From Bacteroides faecium (lineage in GTDB: Bacteria > Bacteroidota > Bacteroidia > Bacteroidales > Bacteroidaceae), in the NCBI RefSeq assembly GCF_012113595.1, contig NZ_CP050831.1, positions 5,642,001 to 5,706,000 of the forward strand: DNA of 64,000 nucleotides, given 5' to 3'. This document shows, one piece after another, positions 27,795 through 35,288 of the stretch. Under the pieces are notes generated by a model. The model saw only the letters and a program-made list of their open reading frames with translations. It was not told where the DNA came from and did no database searches. The number at the start of each line of letters is the position of its first letter. Within the stretch, counting starts at the first letter, position 1. A program made the position numbers and the translations under genes.

Positions 27795-28154
27795 TCACAA
27801 AATTACGCCATCCCATTGCATTATCACCTCCCACTTTTCCGGTCGGACGGCTCCATGTGAACAATGCGGGACTGTAGCAATCACCAAATCACAGTGGGAA
27901 GCCAACGCCACCTTTATCTGCTTCAATATCTCATCCATCAAAATCTTCAGATTCAGATTTTTCAGCATACACTGGATTAGCCGCACATACTGATAAATAT
28001 ACTCCTCTTTACCGCGTTTCATCTCACTCAGCAGCCTGTCGGATACAGAGAATTCACCTTGGAAAAACTTATTAGTAAACAATTTATCCTTACTCATTAA
28101 ACTCACTACCAAATTGCCCAGGAAATCGTAAGATTCCTCTTTTTCTTTTACCAT
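27795..28154 (-). CDS. unknown 119-residue protein
   Basis: Not recognised. It is mostly helical in the first 85 residues (FLGNLVVSLMSKDKLF, RLIQCMLKNLNLKILMDEILKQIKVAL) and ends with a Cys/His-containing stretch CDLVIATVPHCSHGAVRPEKW. No signal peptide. It is divergent from the BT4734-like/DUF3987 gene with 151 nt between the starts, so both may share control. The base composition is higher in GC than the DUF262 operon, so it belongs with the capsule-flank module and not with that operon. Confidence 0.6.
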   Translation of the reverse strand: MVKEKEESYDFLGNLVVSLMSKDKLFTNKFFQGEFSVSDRLLSEMKRGKEEYIYQYVRLIQCMLKNLNLKILMDEILKQIKVALASHCDLVIATVPHCSHGAVRPEKWEVIMQWDGVIL

Positions 28155-28248
28155 GTTGTCGTATTATTAATAATTTATAATATTCTCGTTTATATTTGGT
28201 TTATCAACCCCTTTCCACTTAGGAAAGTAATCCCAAATTTCGTCTGCC

Positions 28249-28256
28249 TACCTTTG
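28249..28256 (+). promoter_or_regulatory. -7 element of the DUF3987 gene
   Basis: TACCTTTG is a perfect TAnnTTTG match 49 nt before the start. The predicted leader opens with a small hairpin, TCCGA-TAG-TCGGA (28265-28277). Confidence 0.55.
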
Positions 28257-28305
28257 CACCCGTTATCCGATAGTCGGACAGCCAACTCTTAAAAAACAAT
28301 TTTAT

Positions 28306-30672
28306 ATGAAAGCTTTAGAAGAAATCAAAGTATCGGTTTATGAAAATGTGTATTCAAAAAAGCCAAAAGTCATGTCTTTCCTCGAAATCATATTTATGTG
28401 CATCCATCCTGTCTATGCCGCCGTCATCAGCACCATCCGCCGTTACCACACGGAAGGTGACCAGGCTGCCGCTCAGAAATTGAAAAGCCAACTGCCCTGC
28501 TTCACTCCGGCAGGTACATTCGACGGGGCGCACGCCATCAAGAACTTTCTTCAACACAGTAATATAGTCGGATTAGACTATGATCATGTACTCAATCGAC
28601 TGGAAGTAATTCAACGTTGCGCAGCAGATCCCCACACAGTAGCCGCCCTTGAAAGTCCTACCGACGGTGTGAAAATCTTCGCCTACGTAGAAGGTATCGA
28701 AGGCCGCCATCGTGAAGGACAACTGCTGGTGAGCCAATACTACAACCGCCTGCTCGGACTGGAAAGCGACCCTGCCTGCAAAGATGAAAGCCGCCTTTGC
28801 TATTTTACCTATTCGCCCAACGGATATGTCGCCAGCCTTTATCAGTCCTTTGTAATGGAAGCACCCGCCTTCAAGGAAGCACCCGCTTTCAGAGAAAAGC
28901 CCGCTTTCAAGAAGAACTCTTCTTCTCCTTTGGAAAATGAAATTCTCCCACCCTTTCCCACTCAAGATTTCACTACGAAAGATGCGTCGGAAGAAGAAAT
29001 AAAGCAGTTTCTTTCGTCCTACATTTTCCTTAACCCTCTGACTGCCGGACGACGCCATTCCCATCTCTTCAAACTCGCTTGTGAAGCCTGCCGCCGACGC
29101 TATCCGCAGGAAAGCATATTACGCGAGCTTACCACGTTTTTCGAACACACGGACTTTCCTGCCGAAGAACTGAAAAGCGTATTATCAGACGGTTACAAGC
29201 AAGTAAACGAAAAAACGCCCGCCCCTGCACCGGAAAATAATGCCCTTTGCCAAAAGGACAAAAAGACAAAAAGCACCTATGGTACTTTTGAGAACGCCGA
29301 CGAAGCAGACGACGCTTACTGGGCAGGTGAGGAATTCCGCAAAACAACGCCTACATTTCCACGGGAAGTGTACAAAAATCTTCCTGAACTTCTTGACGCC
29401 TGCATCATCGAGGACGAAAGCGACCGCGAACAGGATATCTCTCTCCTTGCCGTCCTCACAACACTCAGTGCGGCGCTTCCACAGACTTTCGGAATCTATA
29501 ATCACAAGAAATATTCCACGCACCTTTTTTCCATCATAGATTCACCTGCCGGTAGCGGAAAAAGTATCGTACAAATCGGACGATATCTGCTGGAAGAGAT
29601 ACATGCACGTATCCTCGCCACCAGCGAACAACAGCAGAAAGCTTATCAAACGGCACATAGTGACTGGCAGGCAGAATGCCAGCAAAACAGGAAACAAGGA
29701 AAAGCCTGTCCTGAAGAGCCTCAAAGACCGCCTTTCAAAATACTGTTCATTCCCGCCACCACCAGCTACACCCGTATGCAGATACAAATGCAGGACAACG
29801 GGGAGCAAGGCAGCATCATCTTCGACACGGAAGCACAAACACTCTCTACCGCCAATCATCTGGATTGCGGCAATTTCGACGATATGCTCCGCAAAGCTTT
29901 CGAACACGAAGACATAGACTCCTCTTACAAGGCGAACGGTATGATTCCCATCCACATTCATCATCCCAGGCTATCCTTGTGTCTGACCGGTACTCCCGGA
30001 CAGGTGGACATTCTGTTGGGCGAGCCGGAAAGAGGTCTGCCAAGCCGTATGCTCATTTATACCTTCCGTGAGATTCCCCATTGGAAAGAGATGGGTGATG
30101 ATGGCATCTCCCTGGAAGATTTCTTCCAGCCTGTTGCACATCGTGTCTCCGGTTTGTATACTTTCTGCCTCAATCATCCGGTGCTTTTCCATTTCACCCG
30201 TCCGCAATGGAACCGGCTGAATGCTATTTTCTCACGCATGCTATCCGAAGTAGTGTTGGAAAGCAACGATGACCTTCAGGCAGTAGTGAAACGTTACGCT
30301 TTTCTAGTGATGCGTATCAGCATGATCCAGACCCGCATCCGCCAATTCGAAGCGAATGATGTGTCTACCGATATCTATTGTACGGATACCGATTTCGAAC
30401 GTTCCCTTCACGTCGTTCTCTGCTGCTACGAGCACAGCCGGCTATTACTTTCGTCCATGGCGGCTTCTTCTGTCCGCCCGCTGAAGAATCCGAACAATAT
30501 CCGTAATTTTATCAATGAACTTCCGGATACTTTCACAACGGACGAAGCCATCCAGACCGGCGCAAAATACGATTTCAACAACCGCAAGATAACGCGGCTT
30601 TTAAAATCGCTCACCGGAGTGAAAATCAGCAAGATATCCCACGGGGTCTACATGAAGATGAAAAACCAATAG
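28306..30672 (+). CDS. BT4734-like primase/DUF3987 helicase-like protein
   Basis: 788 residues. N-terminal 180: BT4734/BF3469-type domain (older name VirE N-terminal), with GLDYDHVLNRLE and GVKIFAYVEG, an archaeo-eukaryotic-primase-like fold. Residues 185-205 are three in-frame copies of a six-residue repeat (PAF core). Next is a PriCT-like helical region (FLSSYIFLNPLTAGRRHSHLFKLA). The C-terminal part is the DUF3987 P-loop module (Walker A DSPAGSGKSIVQIG, about 412). Such genes resemble mobile-element replication proteins yet sit beside Bacteroides capsule loci in many strains. Role unproven. Confidence 0.85.
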   Translation: MKALEEIKVSVYENVYSKKPKVMSFLEIIFMCIHPVYAAVISTIRRYHTEGDQAAAQKLKSQLPCFTPAGTFDGAHAIKNFLQHSNIVGLDYDHVLNRLEVIQRCAADPHTVAALESPTDGVKIFAYVEGIEGRHREGQLLVSQYYNRLLGLESDPACKDESRLCYFTYSPNGYVASLYQSFVMEAPAFKEAPAFREKPAFKKNSSSPLENEILPPFPTQDFTTKDASEEEIKQFLSSYIFLNPLTAGRRHSHLFKLACEACRRRYPQESILRELTTFFEHTDFPAEELKSVLSDGYKQVNEKTPAPAPENNALCQKDKKTKSTYGTFENADEADDAYWAGEEFRKTTPTFPREVYKNLPELLDACIIEDESDREQDISLLAVLTTLSAALPQTFGIYNHKKYSTHLFSIIDSPAGSGKSIVQIGRYLLEEIHARILATSEQQQKAYQTAHSDWQAECQQNRKQGKACPEEPQRPPFKILFIPATTSYTRMQIQMQDNGEQGSIIFDTEAQTLSTANHLDCGNFDDMLRKAFEHEDIDSSYKANGMIPIHIHHPRLSLCLTGTPGQVDILLGEPERGLPSRMLIYTFREIPHWKEMGDDGISLEDFFQPVAHRVSGLYTFCLNHPVLFHFTRPQWNRLNAIFSRMLSEVVLESNDDLQAVVKRYAFLVMRISMIQTRIRQFEANDVSTDIYCTDTDFERSLHVVLCCYEHSRLLLSSMAASSVRPLKNPNNIRNFINELPDTFTTDEAIQTGAKYDFNNRKITRLLKSLTGVKISKISHGVYMKMKNQ

Positions 30673-30760
30673 CCACATATGTCTTTTTGTCCTTTTGTCC
30701 TTTTCAGGGCTGCTTGAAAACATCGGGAGATTTGAAAAAAACATGCCGGTAATTGAAATC

Positions 30761-30798
30761 AAACATTGGGAAGTTTCGATACAAACATCCCAATGTTT
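30761..30798 (+). terminator. terminator after the DUF3987 gene
   Basis: Arms AAACATTGGGA (30761-30771) and TCCCAATGTTT (30788-30798) are perfectly complementary and are followed by TTTTTTCTTTTTT-type sequence. Confidence 0.85.
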
Positions 30799-30858
30799 TT
30801 TCTTTTTTATTATACGCCCGTGTGCGTCACTATGCATCATGCCGCTTCTCCGATGTAG

Positions 30859-30866
30859 TACTTTTG
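30859..30866 (+). promoter_or_regulatory. -7 element of the HU-like gene
   Basis: TACTTTTG, a perfect TAnnTTTG match, lies 55 nt before the start codon. It suggests the HU-smalltalk-amidase genes have their own promoter. Confidence 0.55.
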
Positions 30867-30921
30867 TCATGTAATCGATTACAAGACAATTCAGTATTAA
30901 CAACTTAAAATTTTAATCTTT

Positions 30922-31398
30922 ATGGCACAGAATTATTCTCTCATGGCTCGCAAGAACCTGTTGAAACCGGATGAAGCTCCCAAGTATTATGCAGTAGCGC
31001 GCAGCGGTCGCAAGGTGACCGTCAAGGAAGTTTGCAAACGTATCTCCGAACGTTCTTCTTATTCTAAAGGTGAACTGGAAGGTTGTATCGGTGAGTTTCT
31101 GCTCGAAATCGTCAATGTCTTGAATGAAGGCAATATCGCCCAGGTAGGTGATTTGGGAAATTTCCGCATGAGTCTCAAAACCGCCACTCCTACCGCAACG
31201 GAGAAGGAGTTCAAGGCTTCCTGCATTGATAAAGGCAAGGTGCTGTTCTTCCCCGGAAGCGATCTTCGCAAGTTGTGCAAGACGTTGGATTATGCACTGT
31301 ATAAAAGTGATTCCAAAGACGATTCGGGAAAAGAGGAACCGCTTCCCGACGGCGGCGGGGATGATAACGACGGAGAAACTCCGGATCCGGCAGCTTAA
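30922..31398 (+). CDS. HU-family DNA-binding protein with acidic tail
   Basis: 158 residues. The HU/IHF fold is recognisable (VTVKEVCKRISERSSYSKGELEGCIGEFLLEIVNVLNEGNIAQVGDLGNFRMSLKT), with the beta-arm region near residues 85-105. The N-terminal 30 residues are an extension found in the Bacteroidetes HU-like subgroup, and the C-terminus is a Gly/Asp/Pro-rich tail (GGGDDNDGETPDPAA). It probably bends or compacts DNA. It is next to a smalltalk peptide and an amidase, the usual order near capsule loci. Confidence 0.88.
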   Translation: MAQNYSLMARKNLLKPDEAPKYYAVARSGRKVTVKEVCKRISERSSYSKGELEGCIGEFLLEIVNVLNEGNIAQVGDLGNFRMSLKTATPTATEKEFKASCIDKGKVLFFPGSDLRKLCKTLDYALYKSDSKDDSGKEEPLPDGGGDDNDGETPDPAA

Positions 31399-31484
31399 CG
31401 GCGGCCGCACTATACTCCCGCTAACTTGTAATTTGAAATTTGCAGCTTGTAGTTTGTAGTTTATAACTTTTAATTAATTGACTT

Positions 31485-31583
31485 ATGAAAAAGCAACTTT
31501 GGAAAAACATTCTCCAGTTTATCGTGACTATCGCGACTTCTATCATCTCGGCTATCGGTGTAACGTCCTGCGTGGGACAGTAA
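31485..31583 (+). CDS. smalltalk protein (32 residues)
   Basis: The frame from ATG 31485 to TAA 31581-31583 encodes a 32-residue peptide starting MKKQLWKNILQFIVTIA and ending GVTSCVGQ. It has a basic N-terminus, one hydrophobic helix and a TSC lipobox-like end, as in the Bacteroides smalltalk family. It is too short for ordinary gene calling. Position between HU-like and amidase genes is the conserved context of that family. Function unknown; probably membrane-associated. Confidence 0.8.
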   Translation: MKKQLWKNILQFIVTIATSIISAIGVTSCVGQ

Positions 31584-31603
31584 TATTCGGATTATCTACA
31601 CAC

Positions 31604-32047
31604 ATGGAAAATTCAGAAGAGAATTATCTCCCACGCGAGATTAAATTGTTGGTGATTCATTGCAGCGCGACGCGCTGCAATGTTCCCTTCACCGTAGAGC
31701 AACTTCGCCAATGCCATCTGCAACGGGGCTTCAAGGATATCGGTTATCATTTTTATATCATGCGGGACGGAGAAATCCACCATTGCCGCCCGGTATCGGA
31801 AATGGGTGCGCACGTGAGAGGATTCAACCGGCATAGTTTAGGAATTTGCTATGAAGGCGGACTGGATGAGGAAGGACGTCCGGCAGATACTAGAAACCAG
31901 GCGCAACGCTTCGCACTGCTTGACTTGCTGACGATTCTCAAACACCAGTATCCGGAAGCGAAAATCCTGGGGCATTATCAGTTGAGTGCATCTATTCATA
32001 AGGCGTGTCCTTGCTTTGATGCTCAAAAAACTTATTCGGATTTATAG
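31604..32047 (+). CDS. N-acetylmuramoyl-L-alanine amidase (type 2)
   Basis: 147 residues from the ATG at 31604; an upstream in-frame ATG (31478) overlaps the smalltalk gene in another frame and is rejected. Amidase_2 features: LLVIHCSATRC with a zinc His, YHFYIMRDGEIHHCRPVSEMGAHVRGFN with the second His region, and a third ligand in the C-terminal HKACPCFDA. It would cut the bond between MurNAc and L-Ala in peptidoglycan. No signal peptide, as in phage-like amidases. These small amidases beside HU-like genes are common at capsule-locus ends. Confidence 0.88.
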   Translation: MENSEENYLPREIKLLVIHCSATRCNVPFTVEQLRQCHLQRGFKDIGYHFYIMRDGEIHHCRPVSEMGAHVRGFNRHSLGICYEGGLDEEGRPADTRNQAQRFALLDLLTILKHQYPEAKILGHYQLSASIHKACPCFDAQKTYSDL

Positions 32048-32051
32048 AAAA

Positions 32052-32089
32052 GGTAACGGGAGACAGCATTTTTGCTATCTCCCGTTATC
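32052..32089 (+). terminator. terminator after the amidase gene
   Basis: Arms 32052-32067 and 32074-32089 pair over 16 bp with G-T wobbles, around GTAACGGGAGA, and are followed by TTTTT. Confidence 0.85.
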
Positions 32090-32108
32090 TTTTTATATAG
32101 TAATAAAA

Positions 32109-32423
32109 TCATTCGTGATAAATCAAACTATGGCATGCGTCGTGTATCCTCACTATCTCTTGTCCATCAGGCAATGTATAAATCTGATACGCAAAATGAA
32201 AATCTTCACAAATAAACTCTCTATATTCTTTTTCAATCCATTCTTTCTTTAAACGGGCCAAAGGATATATTCTTGCATAATGTCCCAAAGCTTCCATCGC
32301 CTCATACAATCTGTTTACTTTATTAATCACAGTTTGTTCATCCAAAGCACGATGTATAGAAAGAGCTATATCATAAAAATCTTCAATAGATGCATGAACA
32401 TCTTTATCTATAAAGACTTTCAT
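32109..32423 (-). CDS. RelE/ParE-like toxin
   Basis: 104 residues resembling the RelE/ParE fold: MKVFIDKDVHASIEDFYDIALSI at the start, a helical pair, then EYREFICEDFHFAYQIYTLPDGQEIVRIHDACHSL, where the final strands and the His/Arg positions are typical. The start overlaps the upstream small gene by 4 nt, which fits a toxin-antitoxin operon with antitoxin first. RelE members cleave mRNA on ribosomes and ParE members poison gyrase; which applies is not clear. Confidence 0.7.
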   Translation of the reverse strand: MKVFIDKDVHASIEDFYDIALSIHRALDEQTVINKVNRLYEAMEALGHYARIYPLARLKKEWIEKEYREFICEDFHFAYQIYTLPDGQEIVRIHDACHSLIYHE

Positions 32424-32614
32424 AAATTATGAAAATGATTATGTATCTTTTTAAGGAGTAATTCTTTAGACTCCGCCACAGTCATACATTCTTCATTCAA
32501 CGTCTTTTGAGATATAGTATGAGTGACTCCACCTTTATCAATACGGCGCTGATAATATACTACTTCCTCGCGTGCAATAGACTTCTCCTTGTCTGGCTTA
32601 TTTTCCTTTTTCAT
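32420..32614 (-). CDS. small antitoxin-like protein
   Basis: 64 residues, highly charged, with no recognised DNA-binding motif; sequence runs from MKKENKPDKEKS to KKIHNHFHNL. It overlaps the downstream toxin-like gene by 4 nt (ATGA). The context suggests the antitoxin. It may be truncated at the DNA-binding end or rely on another regulator. Confidence 0.6.
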   Translation of the reverse strand: MKKENKPDKEKSIAREEVVYYQRRIDKGGVTHTISQKTLNEECMTVAESKELLLKKIHNHFHNL

Positions 32615-32682
32615 CTATATATATCTTTTTCTACAAAGGAAAACATTATTATTCTGATAAACAAGCATACACACAACATTTT

Positions 32683-32919
32683 TCATAAGTCCCCCGGCTT
32701 CCCTAAATAATAAGTGATAAGCCGTACCTCTCTCACAGAAAATGCCTTCGTTTTCGGATGAAAATCAGTAGCCAGTATTTCTTCCATCAACGGCTTGCAC
32801 TTCCGCATCCAGCGCCGCAATTTATTGACCGAAGCCCGAACGGATAAATCAGGAAAATACATTTGAGCCAACTCTTGTTTATTATAACATTTCAGTATAA
32901 AATCAGGATGTTCCATCAT
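32683..32919 (-). CDS. DUF4248 protein
   Basis: 78 residues; the second Met (32916) could also be the start. The sequence YNKQELAQMYFPDLSVRASVNKLRRWMRKC followed by REVRLITYYLGKPGDL fits the DUF4248 family, small helical proteins with a likely helix-turn-helix that accompany HU-like and BT4734-like genes in Bacteroides. It probably binds DNA or RNA (inference). A good promoter precedes it. Confidence 0.75.
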   Translation of the reverse strand: MMEHPDFILKCYNKQELAQMYFPDLSVRASVNKLRRWMRKCKPLMEEILATDFHPKTKAFSVREVRLITYYLGKPGDL

Positions 32920-32943
32920 TTCTTTATGCTTGATTCACAGCTA

Positions 32944-32975
32944 TAAAGATACAAATTTTCAGACAACCAGCCAAA
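32944..32975 (-). promoter_or_regulatory. promoter of the DUF4248 gene
   Basis: On the minus strand TTTG (32975-32972) is followed after exactly 20 bp by TATCTTTA (32951-32944), close to the TTTG-N19-21-TAnnTTTG consensus. Confidence 0.65.
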
Positions 32976-33016
32976 GAATACATTCATTATTATTCCAAAC
33001 AGCAAGGGGTAAAAAA

Positions 33017-33288
33017 ATATATCAACGATCTTCACAGACAGTTGATATAGTGGGAAATTCACATCGGCTTTAACCTCCGATGACAGGGCATGAATTAGAA
33101 ATATACCGTCGTACCTTTCTAATTCACAATGTAGGAGAATCATGCTTGTTACAGCATGAAGCTAGGGACCTACATTTTTTCATCTCACATACAAACACTC
33201 TTAGTTTTAATTACATCTCAACATTATATTTTATACCACTTTTATTTTCTTATTATTCCATATATCTAAAACTTCTTGCCAAAACAGA
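33017..33288. repeat. tandem duplication, copy 1 (about 272 bp)
   Basis: Nearly identical to 33298-33570 with a few substitutions and one indel. Its right end contains about 20 bp of the 3' end of the sugar transferase gene, including the CFGKKF-stop coding sequence, so this copy carries a gene-end remnant. Confidence 0.95.
33018..33180. ncRNA. candidate structured RNA, copy 1
   Basis: Four hairpins in a row: 33018-33026/33041-33049 (9 bp), 33062-33067/33077-33082 (6 bp), 33092-33101/33116-33125 (10 bp), and 33128-33135/33169-33176 (8 bp) enclosing 33140-33146/33153-33159 (7 bp). No open reading frame of quality covers it. On the plus strand the last stem is followed by six T (33175-33180); on the minus strand the first stem is followed by seven T (33017-33011). 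Strand is therefore open. No known RNA family was recognised. Confidence 0.45.
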
Positions 33289-33297
33289 AATAGAATA

Positions 33298-33570
33298 ATA
33301 TATCAACGATCTTCACAGACAGTTGATATAGTGGGAAATTCACATCGGCTTTAACCTCCGATGACAGGGCGTAAATTAGAAATGTACCGTCGTACGATTT
33401 CTAATCTACAATGTAGGAGAATCATGCTTGTTACGGCATGAAGCTAGGGACCTACATTTTTTCATCTCACATACAAACACTCTTAGTTTTAATTACATCT
33501 CAACATTATATTTTATACCACTTTTATTTTCTTATTATTCCATATATCTAAAACTTCTTGCCAAAACAGA
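33298..33570. repeat. tandem duplication, copy 2
   Basis: Second copy of the repeat, beginning 281 bp after the first. Its right end runs into the last codons of the sugar transferase gene (stop at 33548-33550). Differences to copy 1 cluster in predicted stems and keep base pairing. Confidence 0.95.
33299..33462. ncRNA. candidate structured RNA, copy 2
   Basis: Same layout as copy 1. The third hairpin changes to 33375-33387/33392-33405, where an A-to-G change creates a new G-C pair next to the loop; in the inner hairpin (33422-33428/33435-33441) an A-to-G change turns a U-A into a U-G pair. A T-run follows at 33457-33462 on the plus strand. Confidence 0.45.
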
Positions 33571-34174
33571 TGTTCAAGAAAGTCTTTACTAATATCTTAA
33601 AATCAAACCACCAGGAACGATGTTGCAAATAGAACAGATCGTACCGCAAACGACGCAGCATCTTATCCATTGTATCTGTATAGCCATTATACAAGGTAGC
33701 ATAGGAAGTTACCCCCGGTCGAATCTGATACAAGTATTGATAACGTGGATCGTGCTTTATAATTTGGTCAATATAAAACTTCCGTTCCGGACGAGGCCCG
33801 ATAAAAGCCATATCTCCACAGAAAACATTCCATAGCTGCGGCAGTTCATCCAAATGATGTTCACGAAGAAACTTTCCAATATCCGTCAGTCGTCCGTCTC
33901 TTCCTCCGGCATAAAGTCTAGGCCCTGCCGACTCTGCATCCAATCGCATACTGCGAAACTTATAGATATTAAACGGTCGGCCGAAACGCCCAATACGTTC
34001 TTGTTTGAATATGGCTGGTCCACCATCTTCCCGTTTCACAGCTATATAACAAATTAAAAATAGCGGAGAAAAAACAACCATTAAAACTGCTGCAATTATG
34101 CAGTCCCCAATTCGCTTTACATTACGCTCAAAAGCATTCATTCCATCCGGAATGAATTCCTCACTATACCCCAT
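33548..34174 (-). CDS. initiating sugar-phosphate (undecaprenyl-phosphate) transferase
   Basis: 208 residues. One N-terminal re-entrant membrane helix (RIGDCIIAAVLMVVFSPLFLICYIAV) is followed by the bacterial sugar transferase core FKQERIGRFGRPFNIYKFRSMR, LREHHLDELPQLWNVFCGDMAFIGPRPER and RYQYLYQIRPGVTSYATLYNG. This is the short PglC/WcaJ-C type (monotopic phosphoglycosyl transferase). It transfers a sugar-1-phosphate to undecaprenyl phosphate to start the repeat unit. It is the last gene of the capsule operon, with a 73-nt gap from the GT4 gene. Confidence 0.93.
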   Translation of the reverse strand: MGYSEEFIPDGMNAFERNVKRIGDCIIAAVLMVVFSPLFLICYIAVKREDGGPAIFKQERIGRFGRPFNIYKFRSMRLDAESAGPRLYAGGRDGRLTDIGKFLREHHLDELPQLWNVFCGDMAFIGPRPERKFYIDQIIKHDPRYQYLYQIRPGVTSYATLYNGYTDTMDKMLRRLRYDLFYLQHRSWWFDFKILVKTFLNICFGKKF

Positions 34175-34247
34175 AATAATTATAAATTGTAAATTTGATA
34201 AGTATCTATTAGAACTTAGTTAGTCTATCAATATTGTCTAGCAAGCC

Positions 34248-35288
34248 TTACAACTGATATATATCCATATATGCTTTAACCATCTTATCTACGGTCAAAC
34301 TTTCATTAAATCGGTGTAGAGTATTCGCCGAGAAAAGTTTATAAACATAATCATCTTCCAATACGTATTGAATTTTATCAGCAAAAGCTTCTGCTGTATT
34401 ATCAACAGTATACCCATTTACATCATTTTCTATCACTTCACTGATTCCACCTACTCGTGAAGCTACAACAGGTTTTCCGAAACTCATTGCTTCGAGTATG
34501 ACCATTGGCAATCCTTCGTAATTGGAAGCAAGCATAAAAAGGTCTATTTCTTTATTATAAATACCCGCATTAGGAATATTACCCAAACAAAAGACATTTT
34601 TAGGAAGATTCTCCATTTCTTCTTGATTGCCAATCCATATAAAAGCATATTGAGGTAACATTTTCGCTGTTTCCAAAAATAAATCAAATCTTTTAGGCTT
34701 AGCGACACGGGCAATACATAATATTTTTTTAGCATATCCCTGTGCGACTTTCATTGTTACATCTCCTTGTGGTTGATAAATCCCATTAAAGACACGATAT
34801 ACATTATTTGTAATCCCCTCATCCCAAAGATTTTGCCTATCATAATTGCTTACCCCGACAATTGCCTTACATTTCTTTTGAAAGAACTTCTCAACCGGAA
34901 GATACTTCCGATAAGCAATTCTAATGGAATCAAAGCCATGCACTGTATAAACAGTCTTCTTATTTGGAAAAACGATGCGTCCCAGAATCCCAACTTTAGA
35001 AGAATGAAGGTGTATTATATCCGGCCTATATTTATAATACAATCTTATAAAAGAGAGTATAGTTAAAAAATCAGAGACTGGTGATAATGCTCTCTTTAAG
35101 TGTTGAATATGAACCTTTTCTATATTCTCATTCAAAGCTTGCCACATCTTGCCATCCCCTTCTCCGGCAACAACGATAACCTCATTCTCTCTACTTAGAT
35201 TATTTGCCAAATTGATGACAACGGATTGAGCTCCACCAAGCTCTGAGAGAGTTATGATTTGTAAGATTTTCATTCTTTTATTTTCCAA
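34248..35288 (-). CDS. GT4-family glycosyltransferase
   Basis: 346 residues of GT-B fold. LSELGGAQSVVINLANNLS lies at the N-terminus, HLHSSKVGILGRI in the first domain and the GT4 EX7E motif in NYEGLPMVILEAMSFGKPVVASRVGGISEVI. It would add a sugar from a nucleotide donor to the lipid-linked repeat on the cytoplasmic face. Donor and acceptor cannot be told. Its start overlaps the end of the ugd gene by 11 nt. Confidence 0.9.
   Translation of the reverse strand: MENKRMKILQIITLSELGGAQSVVINLANNLSRENEVIVVAGEGDGKMWQALNENIEKVHIQHLKRALSPVSDFLTILSFIRLYYKYRPDIIHLHSSKVGILGRIVFPNKKTVYTVHGFDSIRIAYRKYLPVEKFFQKKCKAIVGVSNYDRQNLWDEGITNNVYRVFNGIYQPQGDVTMKVAQGYAKKILCIARVAKPKRFDLFLETAKMLPQYAFIWIGNQEEMENLPKNVFCLGNIPNAGIYNKEIDLFMLASNYEGLPMVILEAMSFGKPVVASRVGGISEVIENDVNGYTVDNTAEAFADKIQYVLEDDYVYKLFSANTLHRFNESLTVDKMVKAYMDIYQL

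Noticed and set aside
32916..33143. Reading frames over the duplicated element (32916-33143 minus, 33080-33298 plus)
   Set aside because: They cross hairpins, are not kept between the two copies and resemble no protein.
33298..33570. Direct repeats as insertion-sequence or attachment-site ends
   Set aside because: No transposase lies between or beside the copies, and the copies abut as a simple tandem duplication.
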